Source of the DNA: Dissulfuribacter thermophilus
GTDB taxonomy: Bacteria; Desulfobacterota; Dissulfuribacteria; Dissulfuribacterales; Dissulfuribacteraceae
DNA: 64,000 bases
Reading direction: 5' to 3'
NCBI RefSeq assembly: GCF_001687335.1
Contig: NZ_MAGO01000004.1
Location: 62,001 to 126,000 of the forward strand
The notes under the pieces: model-generated
Databases searched by the model: none
Told to the model about the DNA's origin: nothing
What the model saw: only the letters and a program-made list of their open reading frames with translations
Translations under genes and position numbers: made by a program
Part shown: piece after piece, positions 10,308 through 18,283 of the stretch
How the letters are laid out: every line of letters starts with the position of its first letter
How positions within the stretch are numbered: position 1 is the first letter of the stretch

Positions 10308-11410
10308 CTGTTGTCCCCTATCCTCACTGCCATACCGTCAGTCAATTCATAATTGCCAACTGTCACCACTTGATCTCCCACAGAGATACCATCCCCCCAG
10401 ATCTCTACCTCATTGCCATTTTCTGTCCCCACATGAACAGTATTCAGCCTCGCCTTGCCATCCTTTACGAGGAAGATGATGTACTTGTCTCCAGACGGAA
10501 GCACTGCAGAGCGGGGGACGATCAGTGCCTGGCGGGATTCAACCACGATCTTGGCCTTGACATACTCGTTTAGCATCAAAGCTGATTTCGAGTCCATGGT
10601 GACAAAGACATCCACTAGTCTAGTTGCGGGATTGATGCTCTGGGATACTGCACGGACCCTACCTGTCACTGAGGGAACCCTGGGCCTATTCACAGGGATT
10701 ACCACTACCCGAAGCCCTTTTTTTACGAGACTCACATCCTCTGGCTCCACCCCTAGACGGACCTCCACCTCGTTATCCGCCACGATCTCCATGACAGGAT
10801 CACCAGCAGCCACTAAGGCCCCCTTGGTTTTAAAAAGCCTTGAGACTATCCCATTGGATTTGGAAAAAATTACTATGTCTCCGGCCATATCCATGTTTTT
10901 AAGCATCTGTATCTCTGCCTTTGCCTCCTCAAATGCCTGCTGCGCCAGTAAGAGCTCTTCTCCTGTAGCAAGCTTGAGGGCAAATCTCTCCTCCACAGTC
11001 TTGAGCCGCTTTTGTGCTGCCTCATATCGAATCATGGCCTTTTCCAAGGTCAATTTTGCGTCTGGGCTAGGGCAGAGTTCGAGGAGCCTGTCACCCCTAC
11101 GAACTGACTGTCCTTCAGTCACATAGACAGACTTTACATGTACAGCAAAAGGAATTGCCAGGACCTTGGTCTTTCCTGGAGCTGGAATCACTGATCCATA
11201 GGCCCAAATGGTCTGTTCAATGGTCCCTTTTCGAATAGGTGCAACCTGGACCAGGGCGCTCTTTTCATTGACCTTGTCACTTTCTGAGGCTAGGGCCAAA
11301 GCTTCCCCATCTTTTCCCTGATTGCCCTTTAAAAGGACTATGATTCCAATGGCTAATACCAGTACTACTGCAATAGATGTCTTTACTATGGACCTATGAA
11401 TTGACTTCAT
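10304..11410 (-). CDS. RND periplasmic adaptor (HlyD/MFP family), second
   Basis: A membrane-fusion protein with an N-terminal anchor (TSIAVVLVLAIGIIVLL), lipoyl half motif (VKSVYVTEGQSVRRGDRL), a helical hairpin at roughly residues 90-150, the second lipoyl half (IVSRLFKTKGALVAAGDPV), and beta-barrel and membrane-proximal domains ending near VGNYELTDGMAVRIGD. The frame is open to 11461, but the ATG at 11410 is preferred: GGAG lies 6 bases before it and it gives a normal signal-anchor. This leaves a 17-base overlap with the end of the TolC-like gene. It is translationally coupled to the frameshifted permease and probably its partner. Confidence 0.88.
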   Translation of the reverse strand: MKSIHRSIVKTSIAVVLVLAIGIIVLLKGNQGKDGEALALASESDKVNEKSALVQVAPIRKGTIEQTIWAYGSVIPAPGKTKVLAIPFAVHVKSVYVTEGQSVRRGDRLLELCPSPDAKLTLEKAMIRYEAAQKRLKTVEERFALKLATGEELLLAQQAFEEAKAEIQMLKNMDMAGDIVIFSKSNGIVSRLFKTKGALVAAGDPVMEIVADNEVEVRLGVEPEDVSLVKKGLRVVVIPVNRPRVPSVTGRVRAVSQSINPATRLVDVFVTMDSKSALMLNEYVKAKIVVESRQALIVPRSAVLPSGDKYIIFLVKDGKARLNTVHVGTENGNEVEIWGDGISVGDQVVTVGNYELTDGMAVRIGDNR

Positions 11411-12821
11411 GTTCATCTCCATTCCACTTACCGTCTCTTGTTTCTGGATGGGGCTTTTCATGCCCTACTGGGAATATCCGTCCAGAAGCAGTCTCTAGGG
11501 CCACGCCCAGGTCTGTCATCGTGGAATAAAGGTCTAGAAGCCTGAGCCGCTTGTCTATGAGATCCTTTTTTGCATGATAAAGGCTGACTACGTCTAGATT
11601 CCCCTGTTCAATTGCCTGTTCAAAGGCATCAACCAGTTTCTGCTGGGCCTCTACTGCCTGTTCCACAGCAGCCATTTCAGCTCTCACGCCCTCCAGTTCC
11701 TTTGTCAGAGAAAAGATCTCTGCACGCGCCCCAAAAAGACGGGCAGCATATTCGTCATAGAGTTGCTTCCTTGTAGCCCGTCTAATGGCGATAGTCCCCT
11801 GATTGCGGTCAAACAAGGGGATGCTGAACGAAACTGCTCCACCTGTAGTGATGACGTCTCCTGTATCCCTGGCTCGGATGAGGCCTATCCCTATCTTTGG
11901 AAACTGTTCAAGGATTGCAGACCTGAGCCTCTCTTCTTGACTCTCATAGCCCTTGCGCAGTGCCATGAGGTCAAGACGTCGATCTTCAAGGCTAGAAGTC
12001 AGGTCCGTGAGAGGGATCTTTTCAGGGGGCCAGGCTGTAAGATCAATGCCCCTTTGAAGGGTAACGTGTCTGTCTGGTGGAAGACCAAGGGATCGATTGA
12101 GGGCGCATCGCTCCTTTTCCATCTGTCGCCTCAGTGCTGAACGGCTCTGGCGCACATCCTGGAGTGTGGCCTGGGCAGCAGCAATGTCGAGCCCTGTCTT
12201 GACCCCCAGGCTCACACCCTTTTTGAGGGCCTCAAGGTTCGAGCTGAGCAGTTCCTCCTCTTCATCAAGGAGCGAGAGCTTTTTTTCGAGCCATGCAAGC
12301 CTAAACCAGTGAATTCTAGCTGCCTCAGCAGCCTGCCACTCCTTCCAGGCAATGGAAAGCTCTATGGACTCTGCCTGCCTTTTGGCAGCCCTGATATTGG
12401 AACCTCTTAGGATAAGGGCTGTTATTATGTCCCAATCGAGCTGAAGCCCGTAGGCATTTATGGTCCCCTGGGTAGCACCCCCTGTGGGAATCTCCAGAGT
12501 CGCGGACAACTGCGGATTGGGCAGGATCCCTGCCTGTAGGATCTGGGCCCTTGCTATGTCTCTACGGTCTCTTATGGCCCTCAATTCCGGGTTGGCTATG
12601 ACAGCAAGGATAGCGGCCTCATCTGGCGAAAGCCCGTCCCGGTCATCAAATTCCAAGGGTTTCAAGATAGGATGCTGGATCTCATGTGCCTGGACCTTTA
12701 TATATTTCGTATCTGGAGGCAAAAGACTTTTGTTGACCTCCTTGGAGGTCAGAGGAATGGGGTGATAAACACTACATCCACTCAAAAAGATGGCGATTAA
12801 GACGACCATGATACGAGGCAT
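11394..12821 (-). CDS. TolC-family outer-membrane efflux lipoprotein
   Basis: A 475-residue outer-membrane factor of the TolC/OprM/CusC type, forming the exit duct for the pumps of this operon. It begins with a lipoprotein signal (MPRIMVVLIAIFLSGC), with the lipobox LSGC placing the lipidated cysteine at residue 16. Two OEP repeats follow, each with long amphipathic helices rich in Ala, Glu and Arg (about 75-260 and 270-450). It is the second gene after the PepSY protein. The start is 38 bases downstream of the PepSY stop and the end overlaps the adaptor gene, so the six genes from PepSY to the last permease look like one transcript. One channel probably serves both pumps. Confidence 0.9.
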   Translation of the reverse strand: MPRIMVVLIAIFLSGCSVYHPIPLTSKEVNKSLLPPDTKYIKVQAHEIQHPILKPLEFDDRDGLSPDEAAILAVIANPELRAIRDRRDIARAQILQAGILPNPQLSATLEIPTGGATQGTINAYGLQLDWDIITALILRGSNIRAAKRQAESIELSIAWKEWQAAEAARIHWFRLAWLEKKLSLLDEEEELLSSNLEALKKGVSLGVKTGLDIAAAQATLQDVRQSRSALRRQMEKERCALNRSLGLPPDRHVTLQRGIDLTAWPPEKIPLTDLTSSLEDRRLDLMALRKGYESQEERLRSAILEQFPKIGIGLIRARDTGDVITTGGAVSFSIPLFDRNQGTIAIRRATRKQLYDEYAARLFGARAEIFSLTKELEGVRAEMAAVEQAVEAQQKLVDAFEQAIEQGNLDVVSLYHAKKDLIDKRLRLLDLYSTMTDLGVALETASGRIFPVGHEKPHPETRDGKWNGDEHEVNS

Positions 12822-12859
12822 CAGAATCTTCTCCTAATTTGACAATAGTTCAGTCCAGT

Positions 12860-13429
12860 TTACTCGTCGTTGGCTTCTCCGTCATCAGATTGTTCTGTAC
12901 AAATTACCTTGCCATCTATGGCATCTACCTTTACCTCGAGGCCATTGTCGAATTCAATTCCGTAAACCACCTGTCCGTTTTCATCTTCCAATTGGGCGTT
13001 TATGACGTTTGCATTGGGGTTTTCTGTTTTAGCGATGGAAATAGCCTGATCCTTTGTAATCTTGGCCTTGCTAGCCAGGTACTGACTCTCTTGGGTTTCA
13101 TTGGCATCCTTTGCCTCTTTTTCATTTACACCATCTTTTACGAAGATCCCAAAATAATTGCCAGATACTGAATTCTGAGACAATGCCTCAAGTCTGTATC
13201 CTGCTGCCATCAATTGTTTGACCACCTTTACGCAGTCGTCTCCAGGTACAGCATTTATGGTGCCGTTAAATGACCTGAACGAGGTAACGGTGTAATCAGG
13301 GCCTGAAGTGCATTCCATGAATACAGAATCCTGGGAATCCCCTTGACTTGCTGTCCCAAAGGGATTTCCTGCCATGGCACCCCCGGCTAACAGGAGAAAT
13401 GCCGTTAAAAAAATAAATGTTCTCTTCAT
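12860..13429 (-). CDS. Periplasmic PepSY-domain protein
   Basis: A 189-residue secreted protein with a signal peptide (MKRTFIFLTAFLLLAGGAMA, cleavage after AMA) and a C-terminal PepSY domain from about residue 115 (AKITKDQAISIAKTENP, then GQVVYGIEFDNGLEVKVDA). The middle part looks like a second, divergent domain. PepSY proteins are periplasmic modulators, often linked to sensor kinases or proteases; the exact role here is unknown. AGGAGG lies before the ATG. It is the first gene of the efflux operon and sits directly downstream of a triple-heptamer operator, next to two sensor kinase genes. A role in sensing or feedback for the two-component systems is a reasonable inference. Confidence 0.85.
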   Translation of the reverse strand: MKRTFIFLTAFLLLAGGAMAGNPFGTASQGDSQDSVFMECTSGPDYTVTSFRSFNGTINAVPGDDCVKVVKQLMAAGYRLEALSQNSVSGNYFGIFVKDGVNEKEAKDANETQESQYLASKAKITKDQAISIAKTENPNANVINAQLEDENGQVVYGIEFDNGLEVKVDAIDGKVICTEQSDDGEANDE

Positions 13430-13489
13430 CCTTAAGTCCTCCTTTTGGTGCTGTAAACACCGGGTCTCGATGCCTCGTATCGATTGGGG

Positions 13490-13544
13490 AGAATATGAGA
13501 TGAAGATTATCTCAAGATTACAAAAAGATTATATTTTGGTAATC
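13490..13544 (-). promoter_or_regulatory. Promoter with triple TAATCTT operator upstream of the PepSY/efflux operon
   Basis: On the minus strand three identical heptamers TAATCTT (plus-strand positions 13525-13531, 13514-13520, 13503-13509) repeat with an exact 11-bp period. A 7-base spacer and a -10-like TATTCT (13490-13495) follow. The last heptamer occupies the -35 position, the layout of promoters activated by PhoB/OmpR-type regulators. The same arrangement recurs at 19260-19314 before the PAP2 gene. Two OmpR-family regulators are encoded 1.6 and 3.7 kb away. Confidence 0.72.
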
Positions 13545-13647
13545 ACCTAAAGACGAAATAATAAAATAGCTTACTTTAAGCACACAAAATAGATAATACC
13601 AAAATGCTTTAGAGACCAAAACAAATTCCTGAATAGAGAAGTCGATT

Positions 13648-15042
13648 TCAGGATTCAACTGGAAGCACTATAGTAAATTTCGTTCCCTTGCCTGGAGCGC
13701 TCTCCACCTGTATATCGCCTCCATGCGCCCTGATTATACTCAGGGAAAGACTCAGACCAAGGCCGCTACCTGGAGTAGAACGGCTCTTATCACCACGATA
13801 AAAGCGCTCGAAGATGTATGGAAGATCTTTTTCGTCTATACCGATGCCTGAATCGCCAATTTCTACCAGTACCATCCCATGTTCTTCCCTCTTTAAAGAC
13901 ACCTCGATCCTGCCATTTTCAAGGGAATATTTTATGGCATTGTCCAAAAGGTTTGCAAAGGCACGCTGAAGCCGGTGTCTTTCTCCCTTTATTATGACCT
14001 CTCCTTTGGGAAGGGATACCTCAATAGAAAGATCTTTCTCTTCTGCAAGGGGCATAAAGAGGTCAATTGCCTCTTCAATGATCTTTTTTAGGTCAACAGG
14101 CTCGAGGGCCATCTCGTTGATGCCTGAATCCGTCTTTGCTATCTCGAGCATGGTGTTGAGCATCGCGATGAGTTGGTCACTTTCCCTTATCACAGATGCT
14201 GCTAGCTCCTGATACTCACTCACATCTTTGCCTTTTATCAGGGTTGTCTCTGCCAACCCACGGATACGAGTAAGTGGTGTGCGGAGTTCATGGGCTATGT
14301 TGTCAGTAACGTGTTTCAATTCTTTTACAAGGGACTCTATCCTACCGAGCATATCATTAAATGCGATGACCAGGGCCCTTATCTCCTCTCCCTCTCCGCC
14401 ATAGGGCACCCTTATTCTGAGATCTCCCTTTCCAATCCTTGAGGCTATTGTGGTCACTCTACTCACTCCACTCATGGCCTTTCTAGCCATGAACCATCCT
14501 ATGAGACCTCCTGAGGTGATCATCACAAAAATTGCGGCTCCAAAGGTCTCCCTGTACCTTTCCATCATGAGTTCATTATTTTTTAATGATCTGCCTACCT
14601 CCATCACATAGCCATCTTCCATCTCTTTGGCTACGAGTCTAATCTTATGACTTAAACCATGGGGTGAAATGGTCCTTAGGACTGGCCTATCACTATCCGA
14701 ATTCATAAGGTCAGGTTTTAGTGGCTCAAGGTACCTACATGCCCCAGCACCTGAGGATGCCACTACCTTCCCGTCTGGAGTCCTCAGACACAAAAAGACA
14801 TTGTGTGCCCCCTCTGATTCTGCCTCTCGCAGAAATTCCGATCTGAGGGCATCTATACCACCTGTTTTGTAGAGAGACTCAAACTCCTTAATGGAGTTGA
14901 GAAGCTCATTTTCTATCTGCCAATGGAGGTACGAAACCAGGTAAAAATAAACCACCAAAAACACCACAAATGTTAGCAGGCCAAATATCATGGAGTACCA
15001 TAGGGTGAGTCGAAAGGTGACTGTTTTCGAAAGATTAGTCAC
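13648..15042 (-). CDS. Sensor histidine kinase, first of two tandem systems
   Basis: A membrane sensor kinase of about 464 residues. It has a transmembrane segment (MIFGLLTFVVFLVVYFYLV), a periplasmic sensing region, a second membrane segment near FGAAIFVMITSGGLIGWF, a HAMP linker, a phospho-accepting H-box (NIAHELRTPLTRIRG), an N-box (FANLLDNAIKYS), a G1 box (GDSGIGID), an F-box (YIFERFYRG) and a G2 box (GSGLGLSLS). The GTG at 15042 is chosen because it gives VTNLSKTVTFRL, matching the start of the second kinase (MKINLPKTLTFRL). It also produces an 8-base overlap with the regulator gene, as in the second pair. The signal is unknown; context suggests envelope stress or antimicrobial compounds. 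Confidence 0.9.
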   Translation of the reverse strand: MTNLSKTVTFRLTLWYSMIFGLLTFVVFLVVYFYLVSYLHWQIENELLNSIKEFESLYKTGGIDALRSEFLREAESEGAHNVFLCLRTPDGKVVASSGAGACRYLEPLKPDLMNSDSDRPVLRTISPHGLSHKIRLVAKEMEDGYVMEVGRSLKNNELMMERYRETFGAAIFVMITSGGLIGWFMARKAMSGVSRVTTIASRIGKGDLRIRVPYGGEGEEIRALVIAFNDMLGRIESLVKELKHVTDNIAHELRTPLTRIRGLAETTLIKGKDVSEYQELAASVIRESDQLIAMLNTMLEIAKTDSGINEMALEPVDLKKIIEEAIDLFMPLAEEKDLSIEVSLPKGEVIIKGERHRLQRAFANLLDNAIKYSLENGRIEVSLKREEHGMVLVEIGDSGIGIDEKDLPYIFERFYRGDKSRSTPGSGLGLSLSLSIIRAHGGDIQVESAPGKGTKFTIVLPVES

Positions 15043-15712
15043 GTTCTTCCAACACATATCCCACACCACGGATGGTATGTATGAGATCTTTTTGGAAGGG
15101 GCGATCCACCTTGTCTCTGAGCTTGCAGATACGCGCCTCTACCACGTTTGTTTGGGGGTCGAAGTTATAGTCCCACACATGCTCCATGATCATGGTCTTC
15201 GATACCACCCTTCCGGCATTTCGCATAAGATATTCCAGAAGGGCGAATTCCTTGGGCTGTAGGTCAATATCAACCCCATCTCGAAAGACCCGTCTCCGCA
15301 CAAGGTCCATCTTGAGACCTCCGACCTGAAGGACCGTAGGATCCTTGGCCCTAGTGGCCCTGCGTATAAGGGCATGAATCCTGGCAACGAGTTCGGAAAA
15401 GGCAAAGGGTTTCACCAGATAATCATCTCCCCCTGTCTGAAGCCCCTTTACGCGGTCATCCACTGAACCCTTTGCACTGAGTACGATAACAGGGGTCTCC
15501 ACCCCACTTTTCCGCATACTGTCAATCAGGGAAAGGCCATCCATCCCAGGTAGCATGATGTCTATTACCGCGGCATCGTATGGCTCTGAAAGTGCGAGAT
15601 CCAATCCAGTTTTACCGTCCAAAGCGTGATCAATGGCAAATCCCTCTTGCTTGAGCCCCTTTATGATAAAAGAGGCTGTCTGTTGATCATCTTCAACCAA
15701 AAGGATTCTCAC
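15035..15712 (-). CDS. OmpR/PhoB-family response regulator, first system
   Basis: A 225-residue response regulator: receiver domain with acidic pocket (LVEDDQ) and phospho-accepting aspartate at about 51 (AVIDIMLPGMDG), conserved Ser and Lys (VLSAKG, LVKPF), then a C-terminal winged-helix DNA-binding domain (LQPKEFALLEYLM, then NVVEARICKLRDKVD). OmpR-type proteins bind tandem half-sites about one helical turn apart, which fits the 11-bp TAATCTT repeats at 13503 and 19273. Its cognate kinase overlaps its 3' end. A 19-base gap separates it from the second kinase gene upstream, so all four regulatory genes may be co-transcribed. Confidence 0.93.
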   Translation of the reverse strand: MRILLVEDDQQTASFIIKGLKQEGFAIDHALDGKTGLDLALSEPYDAAVIDIMLPGMDGLSLIDSMRKSGVETPVIVLSAKGSVDDRVKGLQTGGDDYLVKPFAFSELVARIHALIRRATRAKDPTVLQVGGLKMDLVRRRVFRDGVDIDLQPKEFALLEYLMRNAGRVVSKTMIMEHVWDYNFDPQTNVVEARICKLRDKVDRPFQKDLIHTIRGVGYVLEERD

Positions 15713-15731
15713 GGAGACTCCCCCCTCAATA

Positions 15732-17123
15732 CTATTTGCTCTTAAGTGGAATCCATACAGAAAATGTGCTTCCTGAATTCAAATAGCTTTCCACGTGGAT
15801 CTGCCCTCCATGGGCCTCTATAAAGGCCTTGGCAAGGGCAAGGCCAATGCCCCGTCCTTGACTGGAACGAGAGGAATCGAGTCGGAAAAAGCGCTCGAAT
15901 ATCCGGGGGATCTTGTCTTGCGGGATTCCGGGACCAGTGTCCGAGACAGATATCTTAACGAATTGATCATCTCTATCCAACCAAATGGCCACAGTGCCGC
16001 CTGGAGGGGTAAATTTGAAGGCGTTATCCACTATATTCAACAGTGCCTGGAACAACTTTGCCCTATCCACCCTGATTATTACATCCCTTTCAGGATAGGC
16101 GACATTGAACCTGATACTCTTTGCCTTGGCAATACCAGAAAAGAGCCCCTCCAACTCCCTTAACAGCTCATATATTGAAATTTCTGAACGTTTGAGATCC
16201 AAGAGCCCTGTACGGGCCTCAGATATATCCATTATGGCATTTAAGACTGACAAAAACCTATCGCTTTCATTCATAATCTCCACGAGCACCTCCTGGATTG
16301 AATCCACGTCGTTGCTCGCAAGGCTCGTCTCTGCCATGGCCCTGATACGGGCCAAAGGCGTCTTAAAATCGTGGGCAGTATTGTCTAGCATGTCCGATAG
16401 TTCTCTTACAAAGGCCTCGAGCCTTTCTAACATGGAGTTGAATGTGGCGGCCAGCCTGTCTAATTCGTCTCCAGTGCCTTTCAATGGGACCCTCTGACTG
16501 AGGTCGTTACTATTTGCAATCTTTCTCGCCACATAGTCTATTTCCTGAATCTTAGACAGCGTGCGCCGAGCCATTATCCAACCGGTCAAGATGGAAAAAA
16601 ACATGGTAAAGACCCCGCCCAGCCAAAACGCCCTTCTGAGCTCAGAGAGAATGAGTTCATTCCATTTAAGGGGTACCGCCACTTCAACCCAGTATTGCCC
16701 TATTGGAAATGTCATGACCCGGGCCTCTAGCTCTGGTCTTGCTGGTATACGAATTGTCTTAAATAGGACCTCATCACCGGTATGGGATGGTGGCAGATTA
16801 GTTTTCCAATTTCCCCACTGTTCAAGGTCTGTGGTGTGGATAATCCTTCCCTTTGCGTCTATGATCCTAAAACATTTATTTTCTGGACCATCATCACTCG
16901 ACTCTCTGTCAACAAATCTCTTGAGGCCATCTAGACCCCACTGTTCATAGTTCTCGCTCATATCTGAAATGTCTTCCATGAGGTCCTGGTCCATCATTTT
17001 CAACAGTTCATTTTGAACGATATAATAGACAATCGAAAAGACCAGAATGAAGGCTACTGTGAAGAGACCTGCATAAAGTGTGGTCAGTCTAAAGGTGAGG
17101 GTCTTTGGTAGGTTAATCTTCAT
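15732..17123 (-). CDS. Sensor histidine kinase, second system
   Basis: A 463-residue membrane sensor kinase paralogous to the one at 13648-15042. It has a first membrane segment (FTVAFILVFSIVYYIV), a periplasmic domain, a second membrane segment (AFWLGGVFTMFFSILTGWI), HAMP, an H-box reading NTAHDFKTPLARIRA, an N-box (ALLNIVDNAFKF), G1 (VSDTGPGIP), F (RIFERFFRL) and G2 (GRGIGLALA). The H-box has Asp-Phe-Lys after the histidine instead of the usual Glu-x-x, a seen variation within the family. The ATG overlaps the stop of its regulator gene by 11 bases. The periplasmic region differs from the first kinase, so the two systems probably respond to different cues. Confidence 0.92.
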   Translation of the reverse strand: MKINLPKTLTFRLTTLYAGLFTVAFILVFSIVYYIVQNELLKMMDQDLMEDISDMSENYEQWGLDGLKRFVDRESSDDGPENKCFRIIDAKGRIIHTTDLEQWGNWKTNLPPSHTGDEVLFKTIRIPARPELEARVMTFPIGQYWVEVAVPLKWNELILSELRRAFWLGGVFTMFFSILTGWIMARRTLSKIQEIDYVARKIANSNDLSQRVPLKGTGDELDRLAATFNSMLERLEAFVRELSDMLDNTAHDFKTPLARIRAMAETSLASNDVDSIQEVLVEIMNESDRFLSVLNAIMDISEARTGLLDLKRSEISIYELLRELEGLFSGIAKAKSIRFNVAYPERDVIIRVDRAKLFQALLNIVDNAFKFTPPGGTVAIWLDRDDQFVKISVSDTGPGIPQDKIPRIFERFFRLDSSRSSQGRGIGLALAKAFIEAHGGQIHVESYLNSGSTFSVWIPLKSK

Positions 17124-17790
17124 CTGTCATCATGTATCCTGCCCCACGAATCGTGCGAATCAGGCCATTTTTCCTTGGGATACCCAGTTTTTCACGCAAT
17201 TTGCAAATGTGAACATCTACTACATTGGATTCAGGATCAAAACTGTATCCCCAGATCCGCTCCAGTATCTGAATACGCGTCAATACCCTCCCCTTATTCC
17301 TTGCAAGATATTCAAGTAGCGCAAATTCCTTAGGCAAAAGCTCTATCTCTTGGCCATTCATGTAGACCTTCCTGGCCAAAAGGTCGATCTCAAGAGGCCC
17401 TATCTTGAATGAAATGTCCTCCCTCATATTGCCCGCACGTCTGAGCAGGGCCTTTACCCGTGCAAGGAGTTCTGAGAAGGAAAAGGGTTTCGTAAGATAA
17501 TCGTCACTGCCGATCTCTAGGCCTTTGACCTTGTCTTCAATGGACCTTTTTGCGCTCAACACCAATATGGGTAGATTGGGCTTGGCCCTTCTAAGTCGCT
17601 CTATGAGAGTATATCCGTCTAAAATAGGTAGCATTATGTCTACAATGACAAGGTCCACGTCCATATCTTGCGCCATACGGAGACCAGTGGCCCCATCCAT
17701 GGCTGACTCTACTGAAAATCCCGCCTGAATGAGGCCTTTTTCAATAAACTGTACGAGTTGCTTATCATCTTCTACAAGTAGTATCTTCAT
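17113..17790 (-). CDS. OmpR/PhoB-family response regulator, second system
   Basis: A 225-residue OmpR-type regulator closely similar in plan to the one at 15035: receiver domain with LVEDDK, phospho-accepting Asp (VIVDIMLPILDG), VLSAKR and LTKPF. The winged-helix domain has LLPKEFALLEYLA and NVVDVHICKLREKLG. It is the first gene of the four-gene regulatory block; the promoter must lie in the 493-base gap upstream. Either this protein or the other regulator could recognise the TAATCTT operator; sequence alone cannot decide. Confidence 0.93.
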   Translation of the reverse strand: MKILLVEDDKQLVQFIEKGLIQAGFSVESAMDGATGLRMAQDMDVDLVIVDIMLPILDGYTLIERLRRAKPNLPILVLSAKRSIEDKVKGLEIGSDDYLTKPFSFSELLARVKALLRRAGNMREDISFKIGPLEIDLLARKVYMNGQEIELLPKEFALLEYLARNKGRVLTRIQILERIWGYSFDPESNVVDVHICKLREKLGIPRKNGLIRTIRGAGYMMTDED

Positions 17791-18283
17791 TGGACATACC
17801 TTTAAGCGACGAAGCTTTTGGAGATCCTCCCAAACCTTTTCTATTCATTTGCCCCCACCGATCTTTCACCTTCTTGGAGGTTCAAACACCTTGTTTCAGC
17901 CATTAATAGCAAATTGTGCATCCAATTGGCGTACACTGCGCACTGCCTCTGCCGCGTCAGACCACACTGTATCTATGGTCTAGCCATCCAAATTCAGGAA
18001 GTCCATTTTAAAACACTCTCAGAGGCAACACTAGAGTCACAAAACGCCTTATTATTTTAGACCTCTCCCCATTTTATTAAACAGAAAAACTTAGTACATT
18101 TTTCTCTACCTCGTAAGCATTAATTCCTGATGAAAACTTTATTAAGAATTCTTAATAAACTAGATTTCAGACTGAAGAGTCACCAACAGGTAGGTGCCTT
18201 TGTTTAACAAAAGCAGCAAAAGGCTCACTATGGCATCAAGACATTTTGGAATGCTTTTTAGGCCAATCTAGCCCTTCGGAAAA
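17791..18283. other. Intergenic gap between regulator operon and PAP2 gene
   Basis: No convincing gene is seen in these 493 bases. The gap must carry the promoter of the two-component operon (minus strand) and the end of the PAP2 transcript. It contains a perfect 22-bp palindrome at 18138-18159, annotated separately. The triple TAATCTT operator found at the two target promoters was not seen here. Confidence 0.5.
18138..18159. promoter_or_regulatory. Perfect 22-bp palindrome, possible operator
   Basis: TTTATTAAGAA is followed directly by its exact complement TTCTTAATAAA with no loop, so a protein-binding palindrome is more likely than an RNA hairpin. It lies about 350 bases upstream of the response regulator operon. 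It contains CTTAAT on both strands, a sequence reminiscent of PmrA half-sites. The region is AT-rich, so chance cannot be excluded. Confidence 0.4.

Noticed and set aside
18138-18159. 22-bp palindrome as an intrinsic terminator
   Set aside because: It has no loop, is AT-only around the centre and no T-run follows; it fits a protein-binding site better.
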